Assembly (NCBI GenBank): GCA_028280415.1
Contig: JANQLV010000014.1
Span: 62,001-126,000 of the forward strand
DNA: 64,000 bases
Direction of reading: 5' to 3'
Source of the DNA: Saprospiraceae bacterium
Lineage (GTDB): Bacteria; Bacteroidota; Bacteroidia; Chitinophagales; Saprospiraceae
Shown one piece after another: positions 8,555 through 19,324 of the stretch. The translations under genes and the position numbers were made by a program. Numbering within the stretch: position 1 is the stretch's first letter; every line of letters starts with the position of its first letter. The notes beneath the pieces were generated by a model. It did not search any database. It was not told the origin of the DNA and worked only from the letters and a program-made list of their open reading frames with translations.

Positions 8555-11089
8555 TTATTGTGCCATAAAAACAGCATTACTGAAAAAGAATTTGCCTTGT
8601 TTCCAAAAACCTCGGTAAATCGGATTATCGACCATATAGATCACTTTGCCACGCCCCATTTCCTGCACGCCGAAAACAAGGGTTTCCTTCATTTTCTTTT
8701 TGACTTTTGCTCCGGCAAAACCAAGTACATCGAGCTTTTCAGGAACGTAAGCGACATTCCATCCATTTTCAAGGTATTCATAACGGGCAGAGCTTGTTTT
8801 TAGAGAATAGTAAAAATCCGGAACACCAAAGGCGAGGGGGTGGGTATTGTCGACCTTGAGTCTGAATATAGCACCGGGCATTTGATTACTAATAGCATCT
8901 CTGTCTTGTGTGCCAAATGTCTCCAGCCGATGATTCATTTTGCGCGCGGTTTTTTCAGCATCGGACATTCCTGCATCCCCATTATTCGATTTTCTTTTTA
9001 TGCTAAACCCATCTTTCCCGGCTAAAGAAGAAATGGCATAACCGATAGCGATAAGCCTGCCTCCCCCTGAAATCCAGCTCCGTAACTTTTCTAGGGTTCC
9101 ATTATTAAGCCTGTAGCTTCCTTCCTGCATGATGATGACATCATAATTTTTCAGATTAGGGCTACTTAGTTGTTTATCAGATAATACAGTAATAGGGTAG
9201 GCAATATCTTGTTCGAAAAAATGCCAGGTGTGTCCAAAAGCATTTCCAGAAACCCGATCACCATGTAAAAGTGCGATCTTCGGCATTTTTAATAAGGTCA
9301 TTTTATTGGAACCCAGATCATGACCGGAATCGGAAAAGCCTGTTTGGGTAGCTATTAAATGTTTTTCATTTTGAGCGGCAACAGCCTGTACAATTTTATC
9401 AAACTGATTGTTCTTTCTGTTATCCGCCCGGGTAATAACCAAAGTACCTGCCGGATAATCCTGTCCGGATAGTTTAAATGCTTTTGCAGAAGTTCGAACC
9501 TTGATCCCCTTGCCAAGAAGTGCCCCGAGGAATTTTACATCATTAAGTGATTTCCAGTGAGCCAGGTAAGCATAAGGTTTACCGTAGTTTGCAGGCCGCA
9601 GGAAAGCCGGGAAATTATAAGATTGATCCGGGTTGATTTTTTCGGTACTGGCATAGGCTTCCAGGCCCAGTGCATGGGGCGCAGACCAGGCCGTGATATC
9701 ATAAGTTAGAGAATCGATCAAAAATGGATCAGGCTCAAAAAGTACTTGCGTCAAAACACTTTTTGGCTGATAAGCGCTGATAATCAAATCCTCCTCTGAA
9801 ATTGTATAAGGTGTATCTTTATTCTCCGCATAATTATAAACAGAAGCTTTAATCGCTTTGCTGATGCGGCCATAGCGGATGCGATGCTTATCGAGGAACT
9901 GACTAAGTGTTTTTAGTCTTGCCGGATCATTATTCGCGGAAATGATAAAAGTTTTGTATTTACCTTGTGGTTGACTAAGTGCGTCTTTAAAATATTGTTC
10001 AAAATTGTTTTGAAGCTTTTCAGCATTATTTGCACTGATTTCTATATTGGAAATGCTGGTAACAAGATGGTGATCAATGCGATCTCTAATAGTTAGTGTA
10101 TCACCATTTTCCATTAGAATAGCTCTTCCTGCACGTCCATGTCCGGCTTGTTCGTGAGTCATACCAATTGCTCCATTGAAAATAGGATAAGTATCTCCGT
10201 AGCTTGGATAGAACAAATCAAAGACTTCCCGGGTATAATAAAGCCATCCCTTTTTATCGAAGTAACTGGCGTGGTTTTTCCCAATATCGTGCTGAAAACC
10301 TCCTTGCCAATCTGTAATGTATTGATGATAAGGTTGAGCGGCCGGGGCAAAATAATAAGGAGAGTTATGCCCCATTTCATGATAATCAACATGGATATGC
10401 GGCATCCATTGATGATAAATCTCCAGTCTTTGCTGGGTTTCTACTTGTGTCTGCCATGCCCAGTCCCGGTTGAGGTCGAATAGATAATGATTAACACGTC
10501 CCCCTGGCCAGGGCTCATTGTGCTCGCGGGATTCCGGGTTGGGGTTGGGAATCAGGTTAGCTGCGTTCCAGTTCCAGTGTGTATATCTGGAGTAACCATC
10601 CGGATTAATAGAGGGGTCCATGATAACGACCGCATTTTCCAGCAAATCCTGAATCTTTTTATTATTGGGTCTGGTGAGTTCATAAATAGTAGCCAAAGAA
10701 CTTTCGGATCCGCCCGCCTCATTCCCGTGTACACCATAACTTAACCAAACTATTGCGACCGGTTTGTAATCTGAAGGTTTGCCTTCCATCAACCCTGCAC
10801 GTTTAAGGTTATCCGTACGGATCGTTTCCAGGTTTTTCAGGTTTTCAGGAGAAGAAATGACTGCCCAGATCAAAGGTCTTTGCTGGTAGGTTTTTCCGTA
10901 TTCTTTTAAAATAATTTGCTTGCTATTTGCTGCAACATGTTCGAAATAATCTACAAGTAGATGATGTGGAGTAAAATGTTTACCATATCCGGTAGGGAGA
11001 AATTCTTCCGGAGATTGTAAGTTTTGCCCCGGGACACTTAGACTTAGAAACAAGGCGATGAAAGTCAGTAAAAAAGGACTTTTTATCAT
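8555..11089 (-). CDS. secreted M14-family zinc carboxypeptidase
   Basis: 844 residues from the ATG at 11089, chosen because a signal peptide starts there (MIKSPFLLTFIALFLSLSVPGQ); an upstream start would add 18 residues. The zinc ligands of M14 peptidases are visible: H121 and E124 in YGVHGNEAGG, and H237 in VDYHEMG. Family motifs NPDGYSRYT and FDLNRDW are also present. The C-terminal half (about 600-844) has a type-1 glutamine-amidotransferase-like flavour (YDVIIMQEGSYRL, GGGRLIAIG), as in other large Bacteroidota M14 proteins. It has no obvious T9SS sorting domain. Likely a periplasmic or secreted exopeptidase feeding amino acids, consistent with co-transcription with fumarylacetoacetase. 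Confidence 0.87.
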   Translation of the reverse strand: MIKSPFLLTFIALFLSLSVPGQNLQSPEEFLPTGYGKHFTPHHLLVDYFEHVAANSKQIILKEYGKTYQQRPLIWAVISSPENLKNLETIRTDNLKRAGLMEGKPSDYKPVAIVWLSYGVHGNEAGGSESSLATIYELTRPNNKKIQDLLENAVVIMDPSINPDGYSRYTHWNWNAANLIPNPNPESREHNEPWPGGRVNHYLFDLNRDWAWQTQVETQQRLEIYHQWMPHIHVDYHEMGHNSPYYFAPAAQPYHQYITDWQGGFQHDIGKNHASYFDKKGWLYYTREVFDLFYPSYGDTYPIFNGAIGMTHEQAGHGRAGRAILMENGDTLTIRDRIDHHLVTSISNIEISANNAEKLQNNFEQYFKDALSQPQGKYKTFIISANNDPARLKTLSQFLDKHRIRYGRISKAIKASVYNYAENKDTPYTISEEDLIISAYQPKSVLTQVLFEPDPFLIDSLTYDITAWSAPHALGLEAYASTEKINPDQSYNFPAFLRPANYGKPYAYLAHWKSLNDVKFLGALLGKGIKVRTSAKAFKLSGQDYPAGTLVITRADNRKNNQFDKIVQAVAAQNEKHLIATQTGFSDSGHDLGSNKMTLLKMPKIALLHGDRVSGNAFGHTWHFFEQDIAYPITVLSDKQLSSPNLKNYDVIIMQEGSYRLNNGTLEKLRSWISGGGRLIAIGYAISSLAGKDGFSIKRKSNNGDAGMSDAEKTARKMNHRLETFGTQDRDAISNQMPGAIFRLKVDNTHPLAFGVPDFYYSLKTSSARYEYLENGWNVAYVPEKLDVLGFAGAKVKKKMKETLVFGVQEMGRGKVIYMVDNPIYRGFWKQGKFFFSNAVFMAQ

Positions 11090-11442
11090 GCTATAGTGAT
11101 TTGATTTTTTCAACTGGGCGAAGTTAACAAATATTCCAGACACAGTAGCTTTCTTCGTTTATCTGTGCCGGATTGTTTACGAAATCTGTTTCAGGTAAAA
11201 GAATGATTTTGGAAACTATTGTAATCATTCAAATAGACTGGGAAAAGTTTTGGATAAATGACTTAACTATATTTTGATATAACACTAAATCGTTAAGGCC
11301 GATAAGTGTTTAGAACTATTGGAAATAAACTTGATCATTTTGGATATAATAAATATTGGAGACCTTGCTGAAGGTTTATACTTGAATACACGTTGATGAA
11401 AAGCTGCTTGGAAAATATTTATAAAATAAACCTGTGAAGGCT
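11090..11442. other. intergenic, no gene seen
   Basis: About 350 bases between metF (ending at 11443) and the M14 peptidase start. Only tiny reading frames occur (for example about 24 codons near 11204 on the plus strand). It should hold the promoter of the peptidase-fahA transcript, but no clear box was identified. Confidence 0.45.
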
Positions 11443-12399
11443 TTAAAATACCGCTTCGGCAATACGCTTGATCGTATCCGCATCGCCCATCGTGTAATAG
11501 TGCAAACAGGGCGCGCCTTTTTTCTTTAGTTCTCTGGATTGTTCAATGCACCATTCTATCCCGACTTCTTTAACCGCTTCTGAAGTTTTGGCCTTATCAA
11601 ATTCCTTGGTGAGCGCTTCGGGCAGGTTGACATGGAATAAGCGTGGGAGAGAATTAAGCTGATACTTTTTAGTAATAGGTTTTAACCCGGGCACAATAGG
11701 TACTTCGATTCCGGCAGCTTTGCAAGTTTCCAGATATTTGAAGTAGGCTTCATTATTGAAAAACATTTGTGTCACAATGTATTCCGCCCCGGCTTCAACT
11801 TTTTGTTTTGTAAAATTCAAATCGGAGTGAAAATTAGGTGCTTCAAAATGCTTTTCGGGATATCCTGCTATGCCAATACAAAAATCTGATTTTTCGCCAT
11901 TTTCAATATTCACATCCAGATACTTACCTTTATTCATTTCCGCTACTTGCTTTACTAAATCAATGGCGTATTTGTGACCATCCGGTTCAGGGATGAATTT
12001 TCCATCAAATTTCCGGGCATCCCCTCGAAGGGTGAGTACATTATTTATATTTAAAAAATTTAGATCAATTAAAGCGTTTTCCGTATCTTCTTTTGTAAAT
12101 CCTCCGCAGATTAAATGTGGAACGGCATCAACTCCATACCGGTGCATAATGGATGCACAAATTCCTACGGTACCGGGACGCTTTCGGATGGACGTTTTTT
12201 CGTAATATCCACTTGGACGCTGTTTATAAATAAATTCTTCCCGGTGGTAGGTTACATCAATAAAAGGTGGTTTAAACTCCATGAGTGGGTCAAGCGTATC
12301 AAAAATCGCTTTCATACCTCCACCTTTAAGTGGCGGCAAGACTTCAAAAGAAATCAGGGTTTCTCCCCCGGCCTGTTCGAAATACTCTGTAACCTTCAT
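11443..12399 (-). CDS. metF: methylenetetrahydrofolate reductase
   Basis: Reduces 5,10-methylene-THF to 5-methyl-THF for methionine synthesis, using FAD. 318 residues, a TIM-barrel of typical bacterial size. Marks include SFEVLPPLKGGG near the N-terminus (catalytic Glu within FEV), PFIDVTYHREE, VPHLICGGFTKEDTE, LTLRGDARK, ADYIVTQM-type AEYIVTQMFF and VPIVPGLKPITK. It stands alone, with a TAGTTTTG promoter box 27 bases upstream. Confidence 0.95.
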   Translation of the reverse strand: MKVTEYFEQAGGETLISFEVLPPLKGGGMKAIFDTLDPLMEFKPPFIDVTYHREEFIYKQRPSGYYEKTSIRKRPGTVGICASIMHRYGVDAVPHLICGGFTKEDTENALIDLNFLNINNVLTLRGDARKFDGKFIPEPDGHKYAIDLVKQVAEMNKGKYLDVNIENGEKSDFCIGIAGYPEKHFEAPNFHSDLNFTKQKVEAGAEYIVTQMFFNNEAYFKYLETCKAAGIEVPIVPGLKPITKKYQLNSLPRLFHVNLPEALTKEFDKAKTSEAVKEVGIEWCIEQSRELKKKGAPCLHYYTMGDADTIKRIAEAVF

Positions 12400-12425
12400 T
12401 TTAAGCTGAGCTAATTGATAAGCTG

Positions 12426-12433
12426 CAAAACTA
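12426..12433 (-). promoter_or_regulatory. -7 promoter box for metF
   Basis: Read on the minus strand this is TAGTTTTG, an exact TAnnTTTG match, ending 27 bases before the metF ATG. Confidence 0.55.
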
Positions 12434-12524
12434 CAAATTAGTTTATTAAAATAAAGGAAAATTCAACATTCCTCCCTGTCCGGGTTTCTAATCCATATTA
12501 ACGAAAACTAAAGGAAACGGATTA

Positions 12525-13172
12525 CTATTTTTTCTTCTTTTTCTTTTTAAAATCCCCGTTTTTCCAGGAATCGAAGAACTTCTTCCAGGCTATTGGATTA
12601 TAGATATTCATGGGGGGCGTTTGCCCGATGTAGTAGTATTGTCTGGATTGCTGGCGCAAATAATGATCGGCATGTTCATTACCATCAAGTGCCACGAGTT
12701 CTCGCCCTCTGTCCAGGGTTTCCTGAGCAAGGTTCTCTATTGCTTTTTCTTGCATTTCTTTGGTGACATCCATCGCCAGGAATTCCAGCTTGAAATGCTC
12801 TTTACTGGGCCAGGGGAATACAATAGTTTCCGGTAAGTTGATCGTATCCTGACTCATCAGTTGTATTAAAGAATAACGATTATCGGTAAGCGTATCCGGA
12901 ATTTTTATCTCAACAGTGCGATAACCAACCGCTGAAAACCCAATACTGTCCCCTCTTTCCACAACAATTGAGAAAAAACCTTTAAAGTCGGAGTATGTAC
13001 CACGACCTTTTCCTTTTATATATACATTGGTGTAAGGAACTGGAAATAGTTCAGTATTGCTACCGTCCAGAATCATTCCTGAAAATTGTATCAGGTTGCT
13101 ATCCTGTGCTACTTGCGCCTTCGTAGTCGTCAAAAAACAAAACAAAAAGCAAATTGGCAATATATATTTCAT
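12525..13172 (-). CDS. secreted protein with carboxypeptidase-regulatory-like domain
   Basis: Starting at the ATG at 13172 gives 215 residues with a signal peptide (MKYILPICFLFCFLTTTKAQ). A CarboxypepD_reg-like beta-sandwich follows (about 27-110; GKGRGTYSDFKGFFSIVVE, IGFSAVGYRTVEI), the domain that also begins SusC/TonB-dependent receptors, but no receptor barrel follows. The C-terminal half is charged and helical. The last seven residues are all lysine, encoded by AAA/AAG. Such stand-alone proteins are common in Bacteroidota and their function is unknown. It lies downstream of lon, with a strong terminator between. Confidence 0.75.
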   Translation of the reverse strand: MKYILPICFLFCFLTTTKAQVAQDSNLIQFSGMILDGSNTELFPVPYTNVYIKGKGRGTYSDFKGFFSIVVERGDSIGFSAVGYRTVEIKIPDTLTDNRYSLIQLMSQDTINLPETIVFPWPSKEHFKLEFLAMDVTKEMQEKAIENLAQETLDRGRELVALDGNEHADHYLRQQSRQYYYIGQTPPMNIYNPIAWKKFFDSWKNGDFKKKKKKK

Positions 13173-13324
13173 CGACTCATTTTGATATTGAAGATACGAT
13201 ATTCTACTATTATAAACGTATAACAAAGATATCTGTTGACGGCTATTGGTTGTATATTAACGCTTTTTTAACGAAAAGAATTGATTTTACGGGGAGTCAG
13301 ATAAGCTAAACAAGGCTATAAAAA

Positions 13325-13367
13325 CGGGACTTATTTAATTTTGTCTTTGAAGATTAAATAAGTCCCG
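13325..13367 (-). terminator. terminator after lon
   Basis: A perfect 15-bp inverted repeat (CGGGACTTATTTAAT, 13325-13339; ATTAAATAAGTCCCG, 13353-13367) with a 13-base loop. On the minus strand TTTT follows directly. It lies 31 bases after the lon stop. Confidence 0.88.
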
Positions 13368-13398
13368 ACTTTATTTTGGATTATTGAATCGAAATAAT

Positions 13399-15813
13399 TT
13401 AGAATCCGACAGCTAAATCGAGGACTTCCTGCATACGATCAACATAGTGGAACTGTAAGCCTTTGATATAGTCCTGATTGATTTGCTCAACGTGCTTTTT
13501 ATTATCCTTACAAAGGATGATTTCGTTAATTCCCGCTCTTTTAGCGGCGAGAATTTTTTCTTTTATTCCGCCAACTGGCAGCACTTTACCACGTAACGTA
13601 ATTTCTCCGGTCATCGCCAAATGAGGTTTCACGGGGCGCTTGTTGAAAGCGGAAGCCAGTGCAGTGAGCATAGTGATCCCTGCCGAGGGGCCATCTTTGG
13701 GAATTGCGCCTTCGGGAACATGGATATGAATATCTTGTTCTTCAAAAATACCCGGATTAATGCCCAGGGCATCACCATTGGACTTCAGATAACTCAGGGC
13801 CGTTGTTGCGGATTCCTTCATTACATCTCCAAGGTTACCGGTAAGTGTCAATTTCCCTTTTCCTTTACTTAGGCTGGATTCAATAAAAAGAATATCACCA
13901 CCCACCCTTGTCCAGGCCAGCCCGACAGCAACGCCATGAGATTGTTGTTCCTGATAAAGATCGGTACTAAATCTACTTGGGCCAAGGATTTCTTTGAGCT
14001 CCCCGGGTTTTACGGTGATGTTATATTTTTCTTCCATTGCTACTTTCTTGGCAGTAGCACGCATGACGCCGGCAATTTGTCGATTCAGGGAACGTACGCC
14101 GGATTCCCGGGTATAGTCCTGAATGATTTTTTGAATAATATTATCCTTAAGCTTGATTTGTTTGGCTTCCAAGCCATGCTCTACTCTTTGTTCGGGAATC
14201 AGATGCTGTTTAGCAATCTCTATTTTCTCTTCCATGGAATAACCACTGATATCAATGATTTCCATGCGGTCGAGTAATGCGGGCTGAATGGTGCTTAAAG
14301 AGTTGGCGGTTGCAATGAAAAGTACTTTGGATAAATCGAATTCTATATCCAGATAATTATCGTGGAAAGTAGAATTTTGTTCAGGATCAAGAACCTCGAG
14401 AAGCGCAGAAGAAGGGTCCCCTCTAAAGTCTTTTCCTACTTTATCGATTTCATCAAGAATGAATACGGGGTTAGCCGTTTTTATTTTTTTCAAATTCTGG
14501 ATAATGCGCCCGGGCATTGCACCAATATAGGTTTTTCGATGACCGCGAATTTCGGATTCATCGTGTAAACCACCGAGAGACATACGGACAAACTTCCTTT
14601 TCAAAGCATTCGCTATGGATTTGCCTAAAGAAGTCTTCCCAACGCCGGGAGGACCTACCAGACATAAAATAGGCGCTTTCATATCTCCTTTGAGTTTCAA
14701 AACCGCAAGATGTTCCAGAATACGTTTTTTAACTTCTTCCAATCCAAAATGATCCTTATCCAGTACCTGTTTGACTTTCTTTAGATTGAAATTATCTTTG
14801 GAGTACTCATTCCAGGGAAGCTCGATTAATAAATCCAGGTAATTCATTTGTACAGAATATTCTGCTACCTGAGGATTCATTCTTTTGAGTTTGGATACTT
14901 CTTTCTGAAAAACATCTTCAACTTCCTTAGTCCATTTTTTCTTTTTAGCTCTCTCAATAAGCGTCTTGATTTCCTCTTCCTGCGGACTCTGTCCGAGTTC
15001 TTCCTGAATGGTTTTAAGCTGTTGATTGAGAAAATAATCACGCTGTTGTTTTTCAATATCTCCTCTTACTTTGGATTCTATCTTGTACTTCAGCTCTAGT
15101 AGCTGGAGCTCGTTATCCATATGTTCCAGAATAGCTTTTGCTTTTTCTTCCGGATCACTTATTTCCAAAACGGCCTGTTTAGCAGAAACTTTTATACCTA
15201 AATTGGAAGATATAAAATTGATGAGGAAAGTACTGTTTGTAATATTTTTCAACATCACAACTGCCTCGGAAGGAATGTTAGGAGATAGCTGGATGATCTC
15301 CTTAGCCATATCTTTTATTGAAGAAATGACTGCTTCATATTCCAGATTGCCCTGTTCCGGACTTTTCTCTTGCAGCACATTAAATTTACCAATCAAATAA
15401 GGATTGGTACTTATAAACTCTTCGATTGTAATTCGTTTGCGCCCCTGAATGATCGCGGTAGCCGTGCCATCCGGCATTTTCAATAGTTTTAGGATACGAG
15501 CAACGGTACCAACTTTATAAAGATCCTGTGGAGTGGGCTCTTCTACTTTACTGTCTTTTTGAGAAAGAACAGCAATGATTCTATCTTCTTCGTAAGCTTT
15601 GTAAATTGCTTTAATGGACTTGTCTCGGCCGACGGTAATTGGGATGACAATGCCAGGGAATAATACTGTGTTCTTTAAAGCAAGAACAGGAAGCATTTCC
15701 GGAAACGTTTCATTTGAATTTAAGCTTTCATCTTCATCCAAAGAAAGTAAAGGCATAAATTCACCATCTTCTTCCAGGTTATGCGGTAAAAAAAAATCTT
15801 CAAAAATACTCAT
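13399..15813 (-). CDS. lon: ATP-dependent protease Lon
   Basis: Cytoplasmic AAA+ serine protease degrading damaged and regulatory proteins. 804 residues: an N-terminal LAN substrate domain (about 40-230), a coiled helical part (about 240-340), an AAA+ domain with Walker [10 protein letters not shown] (about 387-395) and Walker [11 protein letters not shown], and a C-terminal S16 protease domain. The catalytic dyad is visible: S710 in [11 protein letters not shown] and K753 in [10 protein letters not shown], with the same 43-residue spacing as in E. coli. It ends at a strong terminator. Confidence 0.97.
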   Translation of the reverse strand: MSIFEDFFLPHNLEEDGEFMPLLSLDEDESLNSNETFPEMLPVLALKNTVLFPGIVIPITVGRDKSIKAIYKAYEEDRIIAVLSQKDSKVEEPTPQDLYKVGTVARILKLLKMPDGTATAIIQGRKRITIEEFISTNPYLIGKFNVLQEKSPEQGNLEYEAVISSIKDMAKEIIQLSPNIPSEAVVMLKNITNSTFLINFISSNLGIKVSAKQAVLEISDPEEKAKAILEHMDNELQLLELKYKIESKVRGDIEKQQRDYFLNQQLKTIQEELGQSPQEEEIKTLIERAKKKKWTKEVEDVFQKEVSKLKRMNPQVAEYSVQMNYLDLLIELPWNEYSKDNFNLKKVKQVLDKDHFGLEEVKKRILEHLAVLKLKGDMKAPILCLVGPPGVGKTSLGKSIANALKRKFVRMSLGGLHDESEIRGHRKTYIGAMPGRIIQNLKKIKTANPVFILDEIDKVGKDFRGDPSSALLEVLDPEQNSTFHDNYLDIEFDLSKVLFIATANSLSTIQPALLDRMEIIDISGYSMEEKIEIAKQHLIPEQRVEHGLEAKQIKLKDNIIQKIIQDYTRESGVRSLNRQIAGVMRATAKKVAMEEKYNITVKPGELKEILGPSRFSTDLYQEQQSHGVAVGLAWTRVGGDILFIESSLSKGKGKLTLTGNLGDVMKESATTALSYLKSNGDALGINPGIFEEQDIHIHVPEGAIPKDGPSAGITMLTALASAFNKRPVKPHLAMTGEITLRGKVLPVGGIKEKILAAKRAGINEIILCKDNKKHVEQINQDYIKGLQFHYVDRMQEVLDLAVGF

Positions 15814-16115
15814 ATATTCTATTTCTCTTCATAATTTATGAAAGATACCCAATCATAAATGTAATGTCAAGCTGTCAGTAATCTAGTTACTAATAACTCT
15901 CTTCTTTCCTGGTCAATATATATGCCACGTGAAAAAAAAGGTTTTTATGACATCTGGAGCAGCTGAAAATGCGCCATTTCGTCAGGTTTACCCAATTCCT
16001 GTAGCTACATTATTCATACTGATGTTTAAAAAAATTAATTGTAATCCCTGAAACAATTTTAATACTAAACAAATGATTCAGGATCAAAATTGTTTCGGGA
16101 AATAAGACAGGGCTA
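15814..16115. other. intergenic between parE and lon
   Basis: About 300 bases, with no gene seen. The part next to lon (minus-strand TATCTTTC near 15841-15848) resembles a promoter box. The part next to parE holds the parE terminator at 16047-16099. Confidence 0.5.
16047..16099 (-). terminator. terminator after parE
   Basis: A 14-bp stem with one G.T pair (CCTGAAACAATTTT, 16047-16060; AAAATTGTTTCGGG, 16086-16099). On the minus strand it is followed within about 12 bases by a run of seven Ts. It lies 16 bases after the parE stop. Confidence 0.75.
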
Positions 16116-18029
16116 TTAAACAGATTCTGTTTCTGCCAATGTTTCTTGCTGATCTTTAAGGCTTTCTTCATCCTCCTCTAATTCATCTTTTTCGACTTTA
16201 AGATTATCTATAATGAAAGTCTGTCGATCCGGGGTATTTTTGCCCATATAATAAGAAAGGATTTTATCAATACTGGTATCTTCTTGAAGAACGACGGGTT
16301 CCAGACGAATATTTTCTCCGATAAAATCTCCGAATTCATCGGGAGAAATTTCCCCTAAACCTTTAAAACGAGTAATCTCTGCTTTTCCTCGTAGTTTTTT
16401 GATTGCTTCCTGCTTTTCTTTTTCGCTGTAGCAGTAAAAGGTGGACTTTTTGTCCCGAACTCTAAAAAGAGGTGTTTCAAGGATATACAGATGGCTATTG
16501 CGGACTAAATCAGGAAAAAACTGAAGGAAAAAAGTTAACAATAATAATCTGATGTGCATTCCGTCAACATCGGCATCCGTAGCAATTACTACTCGATTAT
16601 ATCGAAGATCATCCAGTCCGTCTTCAATATTAAGTGCGTGTTGAAGCAAATTGAATTCGTCATTTTGATAGACCACTTTTTTGGTCATATTATAACAGTT
16701 CAAAGGCTTACCGCGAAGACTGAATACCGCCTGGGTTTGAACATCCCGGGCTTTAGTAATCGAACCACTGGCTGAATCCCCTTCTGTGATAAAAATTGTG
16801 GTTCTGGCTCTGTCTTCTTCTGGAGATTTACGGGAGCTGTCGTTGAAATGAATTCGGCAATCCCGGAGTTTTTTATTGTGCAGATTGGCTTTCTTTGTTT
16901 TATCCCGGGCAATTTTCTTAATCCCGGCAATTTCTTTTCGCTCTCTTTCGGACTGTACAATCCGTTTTTGTAACTCCTTGGCCGTTTCCGGATTCTTGTG
17001 TAAAAAGTTATCCAGCTCTTTGGTAAGAAAATCATTTACAAAAGTTCTCATGGTTGGACCATTCGGAGCTACATTTTGTGAACCGAGTTTCGTTTTGGTT
17101 TGCGATTCAAAAACGGGCTCTTCAACGCGTACACTTATTGCAACTATGATGGAAGCGCGAATATCCTTGGCATCGTAGTTTTTGTTAAAATGATTTCGAA
17201 CGGTTGCTACTACGGCCTCTCTGAATGCATTCAGATGGGTACCTCCCTGAGTAGTATTTTGACCATTTACGAAAGTATGATATTGCTCACCGTATTGTTG
17301 CCCGTGTGTAAGCGCTATTTCTATATCGTCGCCTTTCAAATGGATGATCGGATATTTAATCTCGTCGTTTGCCGTTTTACGTGTTAACAGATCGAGTAAG
17401 CCGTTTCTGGAGACAAAGGTTTTACCGTTGAAAATAATTTTTAACCCTGCATTGAGATAAGCATAATTCCACAGTTGTGTTTCAATAAATTCTGTACGGA
17501 ATTTATAGTTTTTAAAGATTGTAGAATCGGGCTTGAAAACCATTAAGGTACCATTCGTCTCCTGCGTTTTGGAAATATTGGCGTTTTTGGTAATTTCTCC
17601 TTTTGAAAACTCTACAACTTTGGTCTTTTTGTCTCTGACTGCCTGAACCTTGAAATAATCGGAAAGTGCGTTTACAGCTTTTGTTCCAACTCCATTGAGT
17701 CCGACAGATTTTTTAAAGGCTTTGGAATCATATTTTCCTCCGGTATTGATTTTCGAGACACAGTCTACAACTTTACCCAAAGGAATCCCCCGGCCATAAT
17801 CTCGTATGTAAACCGAGTTTTCATCGATTTTTACCTCTATTGTTTTTCCGAACCCCATAACGTATTCATCTATGGAGTTGTCAATGATTTCTTTTATTAA
17901 AATATAGATACCGTCGTCCGGTGAGGAACCGTCCCCAAGCTTACCAATATACATTCCGGGACGCATTCTGATATGTTCTCTCCAATCCAGCGAACGGATA
18001 TTTTCTTCCGTATAATTTACTTGTGCCAT
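16116..18029 (-). CDS. parE: DNA topoisomerase IV subunit B
   Basis: ATPase subunit of a type IIA topoisomerase that decatenates chromosomes. 637 residues from the ATG at 18029. GHKL ATPase marks: [40 protein letters not shown] marks: [24 protein letters not shown]. The C-terminus ends in a short acidic tail. The shortened [17 protein letters not shown] segment and overall length fit the Bacteroidota ParE-type protein better than GyrB, but the two families are close. A promoter box at 18060-18067 overlaps a possible upstream start at 18062, which argues for the 18029 start. The parC partner is not adjacent. Confidence 0.9.
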   Translation of the reverse strand: MAQVNYTEENIRSLDWREHIRMRPGMYIGKLGDGSSPDDGIYILIKEIIDNSIDEYVMGFGKTIEVKIDENSVYIRDYGRGIPLGKVVDCVSKINTGGKYDSKAFKKSVGLNGVGTKAVNALSDYFKVQAVRDKKTKVVEFSKGEITKNANISKTQETNGTLMVFKPDSTIFKNYKFRTEFIETQLWNYAYLNAGLKIIFNGKTFVSRNGLLDLLTRKTANDEIKYPIIHLKGDDIEIALTHGQQYGEQYHTFVNGQNTTQGGTHLNAFREAVVATVRNHFNKNYDAKDIRASIIVAISVRVEEPVFESQTKTKLGSQNVAPNGPTMRTFVNDFLTKELDNFLHKNPETAKELQKRIVQSERERKEIAGIKKIARDKTKKANLHNKKLRDCRIHFNDSSRKSPEEDRARTTIFITEGDSASGSITKARDVQTQAVFSLRGKPLNCYNMTKKVVYQNDEFNLLQHALNIEDGLDDLRYNRVVIATDADVDGMHIRLLLLTFFLQFFPDLVRNSHLYILETPLFRVRDKKSTFYCYSEKEKQEAIKKLRGKAEITRFKGLGEISPDEFGDFIGENIRLEPVVLQEDTSIDKILSYYMGKNTPDRQTFIIDNLKVEKDELEEDEESLKDQQETLAETESV

Positions 18030-18059
18030 CTCTTTTGTTTTTCTAGTGTTTCTACGTCT

Positions 18060-18067
18060 CAAAGATA
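18060..18067 (-). promoter_or_regulatory. -7 promoter box for parE
   Basis: Read on the minus strand it is TATCTTTG, matching TAnnTTTG, 30 bases before the chosen ATG. It decides the parE start, because a start at 18062 would fall inside the box. Confidence 0.65.
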
Positions 18068-18258
18068 ATAATTTTTAAAGTTAGTTTAATATACGGTCAA
18101 CGTCGGCATCTGTTGAAAATCCATAAAAAGTAAGTTCGCACCTAATTAACGTTAAAAAGGCACGAACATTTAACTTAACCACTATGAAGGAAATACAAAT
18201 ATTTTTATTGTCCTATATTCGAAAATTAAGTGATGAAAAACGAAAGAAGAGAAATAGC

Positions 18259-19062
18259 TTAACAGGCTTTAAGCAAGTTAGTTGCATTAAGCGTTTTCAC
18301 TTCTTCGACCATTTGCGGATTGATATCTTTGGGGATGAAATCAATTGCGGATTTGCGATCATCAAATATTTCAATTTTCATCTCTTTGGCAAATACCTTG
18401 GCTAAATCTCCCATGTTTTTGGAATAGGAAGTACTCTTGCCAAATGCGAGGAAGAGATCAATTACAGCCATTCTGATAATTTCATATTTATCGAGATACA
18501 TCAACATTTGCAGCAAGTTCTTGCCCTTGTAGTTTTTCCCTACCTGTTTCATTTTATCTTGTAGCTCTTCGGCAGAATATCCCAGCAATTGAGCCCGATA
18601 CTCCCACCATTTATGTGGATAACCTGTTTGTTGCTCGTACTTCTTCATATGCTCTTTTTCAACTGACTTCTGGCAACTGATCAAACCCATAGCTTTGGTA
18701 AGCTCCAAGACAGTAACAATTTGCTCTTTTGAAAAGGTATCATTCTCTTTGATCCGGTCCTCAGCTCTTTTAAGATACCGGGCATATTGTTGTTTGACTT
18801 TGCTATCCGAACCCAAAGTGATTAGTTTGGCAAATTCGAGCGAAATATAGAAATCCTTGCGCCTGGAAAGCTTTAAATTCCGCTGAGCATAATCCTTTAA
18901 TACTTCTGGTTGTCGAATATCGTCGCTGAATGCGTAAAAATCAGTCAACCATTTTGCAATATTGCTATTGTATTTGTGTTGAGGCAATTGCAAAGCATCG
19001 TACAGATTGGAAACAGTGACGACGTGAGTTCCTTTTTTGCTGATAAGAATTTGCAGTTCCAT
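18259..19062 (-). CDS. AntA/AntB-like antirepressor-type protein
   Basis: 267 residues, no signal peptide or membrane helix. The N-terminal about 105 residues look like the phage AntA/AntB antirepressor domain: VVTVSNLYDALQL at about 14-26, KDFYISLEFAKLITLGSD at about 70-87, then QQYARYLKRAEDRI. The remainder is helical and basic, with no match I recognise (PHKWWEYRAQLLGYSAEEL, ...FAKEMKIEIFDD). It lies between parE and a divergent membrane protein with no phage genes nearby. It may be a DNA-binding or protein-binding regulator; the function is unknown. The domain assignment is from residue pattern only. Confidence 0.5.
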   Translation of the reverse strand: MELQILISKKGTHVVTVSNLYDALQLPQHKYNSNIAKWLTDFYAFSDDIRQPEVLKDYAQRNLKLSRRKDFYISLEFAKLITLGSDSKVKQQYARYLKRAEDRIKENDTFSKEQIVTVLELTKAMGLISCQKSVEKEHMKKYEQQTGYPHKWWEYRAQLLGYSAEELQDKMKQVGKNYKGKNLLQMLMYLDKYEIIRMAVIDLFLAFGKSTSYSKNMGDLAKVFAKEMKIEIFDDRKSAIDFIPKDINPQMVEEVKTLNATNLLKAC

Positions 19063-19324
19063 GATTTAAACATTTTTAAGGTACAGCCCCTATTGATTGG
19101 AGCATACTTGTTTAAAAATGTCTCTCGTTGATATTATTCCTGCTTTAAGGTTTTGATAGAGGTTTATAATTTGATAGTCAAACCTCTCTTCTAAGCTAAA
19201 AACAAACTATTTTTGTTTGAATATGCTGCAAAATAAAAACATTTGTTTATAAAATCAACAATTTGTTTAATTTATTTTATATTATAAAACAAAAAAATAC
19301 CGACTTGCTATTTTTAAAACGCGG

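Noticed and set aside
18110..18190. Imperfect inverted repeat GTTCGCACC/GGCACGAAC upstream of parE
   Set aside because: The stem has central mismatches and no T-run; too weak to call a terminator or operator.
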